From an uncultured Eubacteriales bacterium (GTDB taxonomy: Bacteria > Bacillota > Clostridia > Oscillospirales > Oscillospiraceae), in NCBI GenBank assembly GCA_900552015.1, contig URXY01000036.1, positions 1 to 19,984 on the forward strand: a stretch of DNA of 19,984 bases, in the 5' to 3' direction. The notes beneath the pieces were generated by a model. That model searched no databases. It was not told where the DNA came from and was given only the letters and a program-made list of their open reading frames with translations. Positions 1 to 5,446 of this stretch are shown piece by piece (the stretch's first letter is position 1; each line of letters begins with the position of its first letter). The position numbers and the translations under genes are program-made.

Positions 1-2
1 TG

Positions 3-47
3 TAAGGGAGGGGTATCTCTTTTTCAAAAAGAGATACCCCTCCCTTA
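3..47. terminator. Long perfect inverted repeat, probable bidirectional terminator
   Basis: Two perfectly complementary 22-base arms (3-24 and 26-47) flank a single base at 25. The core arms are GGGAGGGGTATCTC and its complement, and the centre is T5-C-A5, so the RNA hairpin would have a T/A-rich tip. On the plus strand the stem is followed by TTATTA, and on the minus strand by TTACA, so neither side has a strong U-tract. It lies 64 bases beyond the thiT stop and would stop thiT transcription and anything converging from the left of the window. The structure is seen directly; the terminator role is inference. Confidence 0.6.
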
Positions 48-56
48 TTATCGCAC

Positions 57-98
57 CCCTGCGCGGCGCAGGGAACAAATGCAGCGCTGTCGCGCTGC
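57..98 (-). other. Two small GC hairpins downstream of thiT
   Basis: Between the thiT stop codon and the long inverted repeat there are two short perfect hairpins. One is CCCTGCG-CGG-CGCAGGG at 57-73, the other GCAGCGC-TGTC-GCGCTGC at 81-98, each with a 7-bp stem. They would sit in the 3' untranslated part of the thiT message. Neither is followed by a U-run on the minus strand, so they are better read as 3'-end stabilising or pause structures than as terminators. No gene is visible in this stretch. Confidence 0.45.
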
Positions 99-110
99 CA
101 TATTATTTTT

Positions 111-686
111 TTACTCTGCGCTCGGCAGCTTTGCCGCGGGCTTGATGAGCAGCGCGCAGATGACGATTGCGAGGATGGTGTTCGGCAGCATATAGGTGCC
201 GTTGTACAGCACGGAGTAGAACACGGGAGACGTCATGGTCATACCCATGAATTCCTCGGGCATGTACTGCGCGTAGACCGTCACGCCGGAGATAAAGTGA
301 ATGACGAAACGGCCGAAGCAGCCGATGAGTGCGGCGAGCGGGAGCTTGGAATAGTTGTTGTCCTTGGCGCGCAGCAGGCCCGCGAGGCCGACGGCGGCAT
401 AGGCGATGGAATAGTCAAAGATGATGGACACCCAGCTCACGGCGAAGCCCTCGGCAAAGAAGTACTTCAGCGTGCCGAACGCGAGACCGGCGAGCAGGCC
501 CCAGGGAGCGCCCCAGCGCACGGCGAAGAGGATGAGCGGGATCATCACAAGGTTGATCGAGCCGCCGAAGCCGCCGAACGACAGGCCGATGGGAATTTTG
601 ATGTAGCTCAGAACGAGCGCAAGGGCGATGCAGATGCCGCCCTCTGCGAGGCGGCGGGTGGCAGAGTGGTTGGATGTGGTGCTCAT
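111..686 (-). CDS. thiT: Thiamine ECF transporter substrate-binding (S) component ThiT
   Basis: This 191-residue very hydrophobic protein is the thiamine-capturing membrane subunit of an energy-coupling-factor importer; it would work with the shared EcfA/A'/T module, which is not in this window. Family marks are visible in order: GGSINLVMIPL, then RWGAPWGLLAG with a following TLKYFFAEG, a DYSIAYAAVGLAGL segment, GRFVIHFISG with a nearby YMPEE, and SVLYNGTYMLPN near the C-terminus. These match the ThiT/YuaJ family in order and in total length, with about six membrane spans. The ATG at 684-686 has an AGGAGG 9 bases upstream. Control is by the TPP riboswitch in its leader, which independently supports thiamine as the substrate. 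Confidence 0.93.
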   Translation of the reverse strand: MSTTSNHSATRRLAEGGICIALALVLSYIKIPIGLSFGGFGGSINLVMIPLILFAVRWGAPWGLLAGLAFGTLKYFFAEGFAVSWVSIIFDYSIAYAAVGLAGLLRAKDNNYSKLPLAALIGCFGRFVIHFISGVTVYAQYMPEEFMGMTMTSPVFYSVLYNGTYMLPNTILAIVICALLIKPAAKLPSAE

Positions 687-735
687 GTGGGATTCCTCCT
701 AAAATAAATGTGATCCCTGTCCGCGCCGCGGCATG

Positions 736-766
736 AAAAAGCACCGCGGCGTCGACGTCACGGTGC
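736..766 (-). terminator. Rho-independent terminator of the TPP riboswitch
   Basis: On the minus strand, GCACCG at 766-761 pairs with CGGTGC at 746-741. After one mismatch the stem continues for four more pairs, closing on a TCGA loop. Five U residues (736-740) follow at once. This intrinsic terminator lies between the aptamer and thiT and is the OFF state of the expression platform. Its 5' arm (761-766) overlaps the strand used by the antiterminator at 764-770, so the two structures exclude each other. Confidence 0.88.
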
Positions 767-789
767 AAAGTTAGGCAAGATGCTTTGCA
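764..789 (-). promoter_or_regulatory. Antiterminator helix of the TPP riboswitch
   Basis: On the minus strand TGCAAAG (789-783) is perfectly complementary to CTTTGCA (770-764), with a 12-base loop between. The first arm contains the 3' strand of aptamer helix P1, and the second reaches into the 5' arm of the terminator. Without TPP this helix can form and block termination. With TPP bound, P1 holds the first arm and the terminator folds. The pairing is seen directly; the switching logic follows the established TPP riboswitch mechanism. Confidence 0.75.
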
Positions 790-878
790 TTCCTACGCCG
801 GCATTACCCGGATCAGGTCTGAGGGACCGCGACGGCGATACGCCGCATCACAGCCGGCTTGCGCCAGCGCCCCTTGCA
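786..878 (-). promoter_or_regulatory. TPP riboswitch (THI element) aptamer
   Basis: The minus strand carries the THI-box core: GGGGCGC, a P3 hairpin CTGGC-GCAA-GCCGG, an extra facultative stem CGGCG-TAT-CGCCG, then ACCTGATCCGGGTAATGC followed by CGGCGTAGG. P4 is CCGG/CCGG in place of the common CTGG/CCAG, a compensated change. P2 is AGGG pairing with CCCT, and P1 is TGCA/TGCA at the two ends. The pyrimidine-sensing loop, normally CTGAGA, reads CTGTGA here (848-853), which is unusual. Location directly upstream of thiT and a downstream terminator/antiterminator pair support a transcriptional OFF switch. The outer limits are approximate. Confidence 0.93.
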
Positions 879-889
879 GGTACGGCGAC

Positions 890-918
890 ATCTTAGCGCG
901 AACACCGAAATTTGTCAA
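890..918 (-). promoter_or_regulatory. Sigma-A promoter for thiT
   Basis: On the minus strand a perfect -35 TTGACA (918-913), a 17-base spacer and a -10 TAAGAT (895-890) are present. Transcription would start near 883, just ahead of the TPP aptamer, as expected for a riboswitch leader. It is back-to-back with the promoters of the hydroxylase island. Confidence 0.85.
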
Positions 919-975
919 GCTTTGATGGAAAAAAGCGTGATTTTTAAAATAGAATATCGGGATTTAGAATTTTAG

Positions 976-1004
976 TTGCATCTTGCTTGTGCTTGTAGTA
1001 CAAT
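976..1004 (+). promoter_or_regulatory. Candidate sigma-A promoter P1 for the hydroxylase island
   Basis: TTGCAT (976-981), a 17-base spacer and TACAAT (999-1004) match the vegetative consensus at 4 and 5 of 6 positions. It lies in the AT-rich divergent region between thiT and the first molybdenum hydroxylase gene and would give a leader of about 55 bases. Confidence 0.6.
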
Positions 1005-1030
1005 AAAATTAGTTAGGGAACCAAAATAAT

Positions 1031-1039
1031 TGTTATAAT
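1031..1039 (+). promoter_or_regulatory. Candidate extended -10 promoter P2 for the hydroxylase island
   Basis: TGTTATAAT is a perfect TATAAT (1034-1039) preceded by the TGN of an extended -10 element. No good -35 is seen at the right distance, which extended -10 promoters can tolerate. Start of transcription would be near 1046, leaving a leader of about 22 bases before the ATG at 1068. It may act with P1 or be the main start. Confidence 0.5.
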
Positions 1040-1067
1040 TGTGATTTTCATCGACAGAGGTGCTGAG

Positions 1068-3644
1068 ATGGCAGTATTTGTTGTCAACGGAAAGCCGGTC
1101 ACGGCGGAGAAAAATCAAAAGCTCATTCGCTTCCTGCGCGATGAGCTCCATCTGACGAGCGTGAAGGATGGCTGCAGCGAGGGTGCGTGCGGCACGTGTC
1201 ATGTGCTCATCGACGGCAAGCCCACCAAGGCCTGCGTCCCGCAGACGGACAAGCTCGAAGGCAAGACCATCATCACCGTCGAGGGCCTTTCTGATTTTGA
1301 AAAGGAAGTCTACACCTACGCTTTCGGAGAAGCGGGGGCGGTCCAGTGCGGCTTCTGCATCCCCGGCATGGTCATTTCGGCCAAGGCGCTCCTGGATCAG
1401 AACCCGGACCCCACGCGGGAGGAGGCCGCCTTCGCCATCCGCAACAACATCTGCCGCTGCACGGGCTATGTCAAGATCATCGACGGGATACTCCTTGCGG
1501 CGAAGATTTTCCGCGAGGGAAATATCCCTGCGCCGAGCGAGAACGATTATCAGGTCGGCTCGCGCGTGCACCGTATCGACGTTGCCGAAAAGGTGCAGGG
1601 CTATGGAAAATATCCCGACGACGTCTATGTCGACGGCATGTGCTACGGCGGCGCCGTGCGCAGCAAGTACCCGCGCGCCCGCGTGCTCTACATCCGCACG
1701 AAGGAGGCGGAGGAGCTTCCCGGTGTCGTCTGCGTGCTGACGGCGAAGGACATCCCCGGCCAGCAGAATGTCGGCCACATTCAGAAGGATCAGCCAACGC
1801 TCGTCGGCGAGGGGGAGATCACGCAGTATCTCGGCGACGCGGTGGCGCTCGTCTGTGCGCGCGATCAGGAGACGCTCGAGCAGGCAAAAAAGCTCGTGCA
1901 GGTCGTCTACGAAGAGCTGCCAGCAGTTCACAGTCCGGAGGAGGCATCGGCCCCCGGCGCGCCGGAGGTCATCATGGGCAACCGCGGCAATCTGCAGGCG
2001 CACCGCCATGTCGCCCGCGGCAATGCCGAGGAAGCCATCAAAAATTCCAAATACGTCTTGCACGAAAAATTTCAGACGCCGTGGACGGAGCACGCCTTTT
2101 TAGAGCCTGAATGCTGTGTAGCAATTCCGCTTGACAACGGAGGCGTCAAGCTATTTACCACCGACCAGAGCGCTCACACCACCCAGCACGAGTGCTCGGC
2201 GATGCTCGGCGTCGACTTTGCCCACTGTCAGGTCGAAAATATGCTCGTCGGCGGCGGCTTCGGCGGGAAAGAGGATATGTCCGTGCAGCACCACGCCGCG
2301 CTCATCGCGTACATCGCGCGCGTGCCGGTGAAGGTGAAGCTCTCGCGGCAGGAATCCATCCTCGTCCACCCCAAGCGCCACCCGATGTGGATGGACTTCA
2401 CGATGGGCTGCGACGAAAACGGCATCATTCAGGGCGTGAAGGCGAAGGTCGTGTCCGACACGGGCGGTTTCGCTTCCCTCGGCGGCCCGGTGCTCGAGCG
2501 CGCCTGTACACACGCCGCAGGCCCCTACCACTACGAAAACTTTGAGATCGAGGGTCATGCCTACTACACGAACAACCCGCCCGCGGGCGCGTTCCGCGGC
2601 TTCGGAGTGACGCAGACCTGCTTTGCGACCGAAACGCTCTTAAACGAGATGGCCGACCTTGTCGGCATCTCCCCGTGGGAGATCCGATACCGCAACGCCA
2701 TCCGTCCCGGCGAGGTGCTGCCGAACGGCCAGATCGTCGGCCCCGAGACGGGCCTTGTCGAAACGCTCGAGACCATCAAGCCCTACTATGACGAAGCGGT
2801 CAAAAACGGCGAGCCGGTCGGCCTTGCCTGCGCGATGAAAAACGCGGGCGTCGGCGTCGGTCTTCCCGACTATGGGCGTTGCAAGCTCGTCATCGGCGAT
2901 GATGGCAAGGTCCACATCCGCGCGGGCGCGTCCTGCATCGGACAGGGTCTCGGCACGGTGCTGGTGCAGCTCGTCGTGACAAACGCAAAGCTCACGCGCG
3001 ATCAGGTCGTCTACGACGGCAACAGCACGCTCACGACGCCTGATAGCGGCGACACCTCCGGCTCGCGCCAGACGCTTGTCACCGGTGAGGCCTGCCGCCG
3101 CGCATGCCTGCTGCTGCGCGACGCGATGGAGTACCGCTCACTGAGCGACTTGAAAGGGCAGGAGTTTTACGGCGAATACTACGCCAAGACGAACCCGCTC
3201 GGCTCCGGTGTCCCCAACCCCGTGAGCCACGTGGCCTACGGCTACGCGACGCAAATGTGCATCGTGGACAAAGAGACCGGTCTGATCAAGAAGATGGTCG
3301 CCGCGCACGACGTCGGCAAGGCCATCAATCCGCTGTCCTGCGAGGGACAGATCGAAGGCGGCGTCGTGATGAGCATGGGCTACGCCCTGACGGAAAAATA
3401 CCCGCTCGACCACGGCAAGCCCACGGCGAAATACGGTATGCTCGGTCTCTTTCGCGCGCATCAGATCCCGGAGATCAAGGCCATCGTCATCGATAAGCCG
3501 GGACTGAACCTTGCCAACGGTGCCATCGGCATCGGCGAGATCACGTCCATCCCCACGGCACCGGCCATCGCGCAGGCCTACTACCGCTATGACGGCGAGC
3601 GCCGCCGCAGCCTGCCGCTCGACCACACCCCTTATAAGAAATAG
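1068..3644 (+). CDS. Single-chain 2Fe-2S/molybdopterin hydroxylase, selenium-dependent xanthine dehydrogenase type
   Basis: This 858-residue molybdenum hydroxylase joins the iron-sulfur and catalytic parts in one chain. Residues 1-75 form a plant-ferredoxin-like 2Fe-2S domain (C36, C41, C44, C56). Residues 80-155 form the second 2Fe-2S domain (C94, C97, C129, C131). The rest is the large molybdopterin region, with GGGFGGKE (E402), GAFRGFG (R510) and a final GIGE (E824), equivalent to the substrate-binding and base residues of xanthine oxidases. It has no FAD domain. Length, fusion order and the C-terminal LPLDHTPY resemble the family named selenium-dependent xanthine dehydrogenase, where selenium is a labile cofactor and not selenocysteine. 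The ATG at 1068 follows GAGGTG by 5 bases; an in-frame GTG at 1041 lacks a ribosome site and overlaps the extended -10 region. Electron partner and exact substrate are not shown. Confidence 0.85.
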   Translation: MAVFVVNGKPVTAEKNQKLIRFLRDELHLTSVKDGCSEGACGTCHVLIDGKPTKACVPQTDKLEGKTIITVEGLSDFEKEVYTYAFGEAGAVQCGFCIPGMVISAKALLDQNPDPTREEAAFAIRNNICRCTGYVKIIDGILLAAKIFREGNIPAPSENDYQVGSRVHRIDVAEKVQGYGKYPDDVYVDGMCYGGAVRSKYPRARVLYIRTKEAEELPGVVCVLTAKDIPGQQNVGHIQKDQPTLVGEGEITQYLGDAVALVCARDQETLEQAKKLVQVVYEELPAVHSPEEASAPGAPEVIMGNRGNLQAHRHVARGNAEEAIKNSKYVLHEKFQTPWTEHAFLEPECCVAIPLDNGGVKLFTTDQSAHTTQHECSAMLGVDFAHCQVENMLVGGGFGGKEDMSVQHHAALIAYIARVPVKVKLSRQESILVHPKRHPMWMDFTMGCDENGIIQGVKAKVVSDTGGFASLGGPVLERACTHAAGPYHYENFEIEGHAYYTNNPPAGAFRGFGVTQTCFATETLLNEMADLVGISPWEIRYRNAIRPGEVLPNGQIVGPETGLVETLETIKPYYDEAVKNGEPVGLACAMKNAGVGVGLPDYGRCKLVIGDDGKVHIRAGASCIGQGLGTVLVQLVVTNAKLTRDQVVYDGNSTLTTPDSGDTSGSRQTLVTGEACRRACLLLRDAMEYRSLSDLKGQEFYGEYYAKTNPLGSGVPNPVSHVAYGYATQMCIVDKETGLIKKMVAAHDVGKAINPLSCEGQIEGGVVMSMGYALTEKYPLDHGKPTAKYGMLGLFRAHQIPEIKAIVIDKPGLNLANGAIGIGEITSIPTAPAIAQAYYRYDGERRRSLPLDHTPYKK

Positions 3645-3661
3645 ATCATCAGGAGAGACCG

Positions 3662-4672
3662 ATGAAACACGTTCTCATCATCTATACCGGCGGGACCATC
3701 GGCATGACGCGCACGGAAAACGGCTACGCGCCGAGCGCGGGCTACTTTCGCGCCGCGCTCGACGCTATCTCGGACCTTCATTCCGAGGAGATGCCTGCGT
3801 GGGACTTTCTGGAGCTCTCGCCGCTGTTGGATTCGTCCAACATGACGGTGCATGAGTGGAACCGCATCGCCGAGTTCATCGCCGGAGAATATGACAGGTA
3901 CGACGGCTTCGTCGTCCTGCATGGGACGGATACGATGGCCTACACGGCCTCGGCGCTGTCGTTCATGCTCGGCGGGATTGATAAGCCCGTCGTGCTCACC
4001 GGTTCGCAGATCCCGCTGTGCGAGATCCGCAGCGACGGACGCGACAACCTCATTACCGCCCTGCTCATCGCGGGGGAGGGCGTCGTGCGCGAGGTATGCC
4101 TTTACTTCGGCGGAAAGCTGCTGCGCGGCAACCGCGCGACGAAGTACTCTGCCGACGGGCTCATCGCCTTTGTTTCGCCCAATTACCCGAGCCTTGCCGA
4201 GGTCGGCATCGCCATCCGATACAATGAAGCCGCCCTCTTGCCGAGGCAGAAGGGCGGGCTGAAGCTCCAGACGCTCGACTCGATCCCCATTGGGGTCATC
4301 AAGGTCTTTCCCGGTATCCAGTTTTCGCTTTTTGAGTCCATCATGACTGAAGAGCTGCGCGGCATCGTCATCGAGACCTTCGGCGCGGGCAACATCCCAG
4401 GCGACGGGGACGCGCTGCTGCCCATCATCCGCAAGGCCTTCCAGAACGGCACGGTGCTCACGGTCTGCTCCCAGTGCCCGCAGGGCGCGGTGTCACTCGG
4501 CACTTACGAAACGTCGAGCGCGCTCAAGCGCGCGGGCGCGGTCAGCGGCCTTGACATGACGACCGAGGCCGCCGTTGCAAAGCTCTACTATCTCTTCTCC
4601 TGCGGTTACGACAAGGAGACGGTCAAGCAACTCATGGAGCGCGACCTTCGCGGCGAGATCACAAAGATGTGA
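3662..4672 (+). CDS. ansA: Type I (cytosolic) L-asparaginase
   Basis: At 336 residues this protein is close to E. coli AnsA in length and would hydrolyse L-asparagine to aspartate and ammonia. The first catalytic motif is YTGGTIGM with nucleophile T12, and the second is HGTDTMAY with T89 and D90. The matching lysine, K161, lies in GNRATK. No signal peptide is present, so it is cytosolic. It starts 17 bases after the hydroxylase stop with AGGAGA before the ATG, so the two genes should be co-transcribed. Asparaginase is not a known part of purine hydroxylation; an ammonia-releasing role in nitrogen salvage, or a related amidase activity on a different substrate, is possible. Its last 14 bases overlap the end of the convergent mocA-like gene. 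Confidence 0.9.
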   Translation: MKHVLIIYTGGTIGMTRTENGYAPSAGYFRAALDAISDLHSEEMPAWDFLELSPLLDSSNMTVHEWNRIAEFIAGEYDRYDGFVVLHGTDTMAYTASALSFMLGGIDKPVVLTGSQIPLCEIRSDGRDNLITALLIAGEGVVREVCLYFGGKLLRGNRATKYSADGLIAFVSPNYPSLAEVGIAIRYNEAALLPRQKGGLKLQTLDSIPIGVIKVFPGIQFSLFESIMTEELRGIVIETFGAGNIPGDGDALLPIIRKAFQNGTVLTVCSQCPQGAVSLGTYETSSALKRAGAVSGLDMTTEAAVAKLYYLFSCGYDKETVKQLMERDLRGEITKM

Positions 4673-5255
4673 GCGCCGCGAGCGCGTCCTTCGTGTCCGC
4701 GTCGCGCAGTTCCCGCTCGTCGGCAGGGAAGAGCAGCAGCGCATCTAAGTGCTTTCTGATGACCGCGCCGCCGCCCACATCACCCTCGAGCGCGAGAAGC
4801 TCAGGGAAGAAGCGGGCGGGGAAGAGGCAGGGATTACCCCGCACGCCGTTGTGCCCGAGCGCGACGATGTGCTCGCGGTGCGATGAAAAGAAATCGACCT
4901 CGCGCGTGAGCGTCTCGCGCCGCAGCAGCGGCTGGTCGGCAACCATGAAGCAGATGGCGCCGCAATCAGAAAGCGCGCGCGTGCCGAGGCGGATCGTTCC
5001 GCTCTGACCGCGCTCGGGATGCTCGTTTTGAAGCGTTTCAAAGCCTCGCTCCTTCGCAAGCGCTGTGATCTCCGGATACTGCGTGACGACGAGCACGCGC
5101 GCAAAGCATTCCTGCGGGATCGCATCCAGCGCATGCTCAATGAGCGATCTCCCGTCCCATGCCGCGCAGAGCAGTTTATTTTCGCCGAAGCGCTCGGCAT
5201 TTCCGGCCGCCATGAGCAGGCAGCCGACTCTCAGTTCCTCCCGCACCGTGATCAT
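4659..5255 (-). CDS. mocA: MocA/YgfJ-like molybdopterin nucleotidyltransferase
   Basis: This 198-residue protein belongs to the MobA-like NTP transferase fold and most resembles MocA/YgfJ, which adds CMP to molybdopterin (or otherwise matures the cofactor) for xanthine-dehydrogenase-type enzymes. The nucleotide-binding signature LLMAAGNAERFGENKLL lies at residues 13-29. Later come GQSGTIRLG, the metal-binding VADQPLL, GVRGNPCLF and GDVGGGAVI. It sits between two molybdenum hydroxylase loci, which fits a dedicated maturation role. The ATG at 5253-5255 is chosen by family length and by a promoter just upstream; its ribosome site (AAAGGG) is weak. The longer open frame to 5369 would add a hydrophobic extension that runs across the promoter. 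It converges on the asparaginase gene with a 14-base overlap. Confidence 0.85.
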   Translation of the reverse strand: MITVREELRVGCLLMAAGNAERFGENKLLCAAWDGRSLIEHALDAIPQECFARVLVVTQYPEITALAKERGFETLQNEHPERGQSGTIRLGTRALSDCGAICFMVADQPLLRRETLTREVDFFSSHREHIVALGHNGVRGNPCLFPARFFPELLALEGDVGGGAVIRKHLDALLLFPADERELRDADTKDALAALTSL

Positions 5256-5280
5256 CCCTTTCTGAGCGTTCGTTTTCTCC

Positions 5281-5309
5281 ACTATAGCAAAGGAAAACGA
5301 GCAGAGCAA
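5281..5309 (-). promoter_or_regulatory. Candidate promoter for the mocA-like gene
   Basis: On the minus strand TTGCTC (5309-5304), a 17-base spacer and TATAGT (5286-5281) would start transcription near 5274, about 20 bases ahead of the ATG at 5255. The -10 is good and the -35 matches only its TTG half. Confidence 0.5.
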
Positions 5310-5341
5310 GCAGAAAAACATGGCACTTTCTCTAAATTGCG

Positions 5342-5373
5342 CGACTTGATGGCTGTACAAACTGTGCAAGTCG
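5342..5373. promoter_or_regulatory. Inverted repeat, candidate operator in the mocA/xdhA divergent region
   Basis: CGACTTG (5342-5348) and CAAGTCG (5367-5373) form a perfect 7-bp inverted repeat separated by 18 bases. It encloses the -35 hexamer and most of the spacer of the xdhA promoter. The size and placement suit a dimeric repressor or activator controlling xdhA and perhaps the divergent mocA-like gene. No regulator gene is in the window, so the role is inference. Confidence 0.4.
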
Positions 5374-5382
5374 TGCTAAAAT
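5354..5382 (+). promoter_or_regulatory. Candidate sigma-A promoter for xdhABC
   Basis: TGTACA (5354-5359), a 17-base spacer and TAAAAT (5377-5382) lie 65 bases before the xdhA start. The predicted leader includes the hairpin at 5406-5421. The -35 is a 4 of 6 match and the -10 a 5 of 6 match. Confidence 0.55.
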
Positions 5383-5405
5383 CTTAGGAAAAGCAGGCTG
5401 TGCGT

Positions 5406-5421
5406 CCGCCGCGCACGGCGG
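5406..5421 (+). other. Leader hairpin upstream of xdhA
   Basis: CCGCCG-CGCA-CGGCGG is a perfect 6-bp, all-GC hairpin in the predicted xdhA leader. It ends 11 bases before the AGGAGG ribosome site (5433-5438). It lacks a following U-run, so it is not a terminator. It may stabilise the message or affect translation; no known riboswitch or Moco RNA core was recognised around it. Confidence 0.4.
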
Positions 5422-5446
5422 CGCTCTTTCATAGGAGGTAAGCAAG

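Noticed and set aside
945..974. TAAAAT...ATTTTA inverted repeat and AGAAT direct repeat between the divergent thiT and hydroxylase promoters
   Set aside because: Six-base AT-only arms in an AT-rich stretch are expected by chance, so no operator is claimed.
972..2093. A 373-codon minus-strand open frame opposite the single-chain hydroxylase
   Set aside because: It lies antisense to clear 2Fe-2S and molybdopterin motifs, crosses the promoter region, and shows no family motif or ribosome site.
1068..3644. Selenocysteine (in-frame UGA) in the selenium-type hydroxylase
   Set aside because: The frame is continuous with no internal TGA, and no SECIS-like need arises. Selenium in this family is a separate cofactor.
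5256..5369. A longer N-terminus for the mocA-like protein starting at 5369
   Set aside because: The extra 38 residues would run across the proposed -10 box, make a hydrophobic lead unlike the family, and exceed the usual length of about 190-200 residues.
5383..5446. Moco riboswitch in the xdhA leader
   Set aside because: The leader is only about 60 bases with one simple GC hairpin and none of the multi-stem core of the Moco RNA motif.
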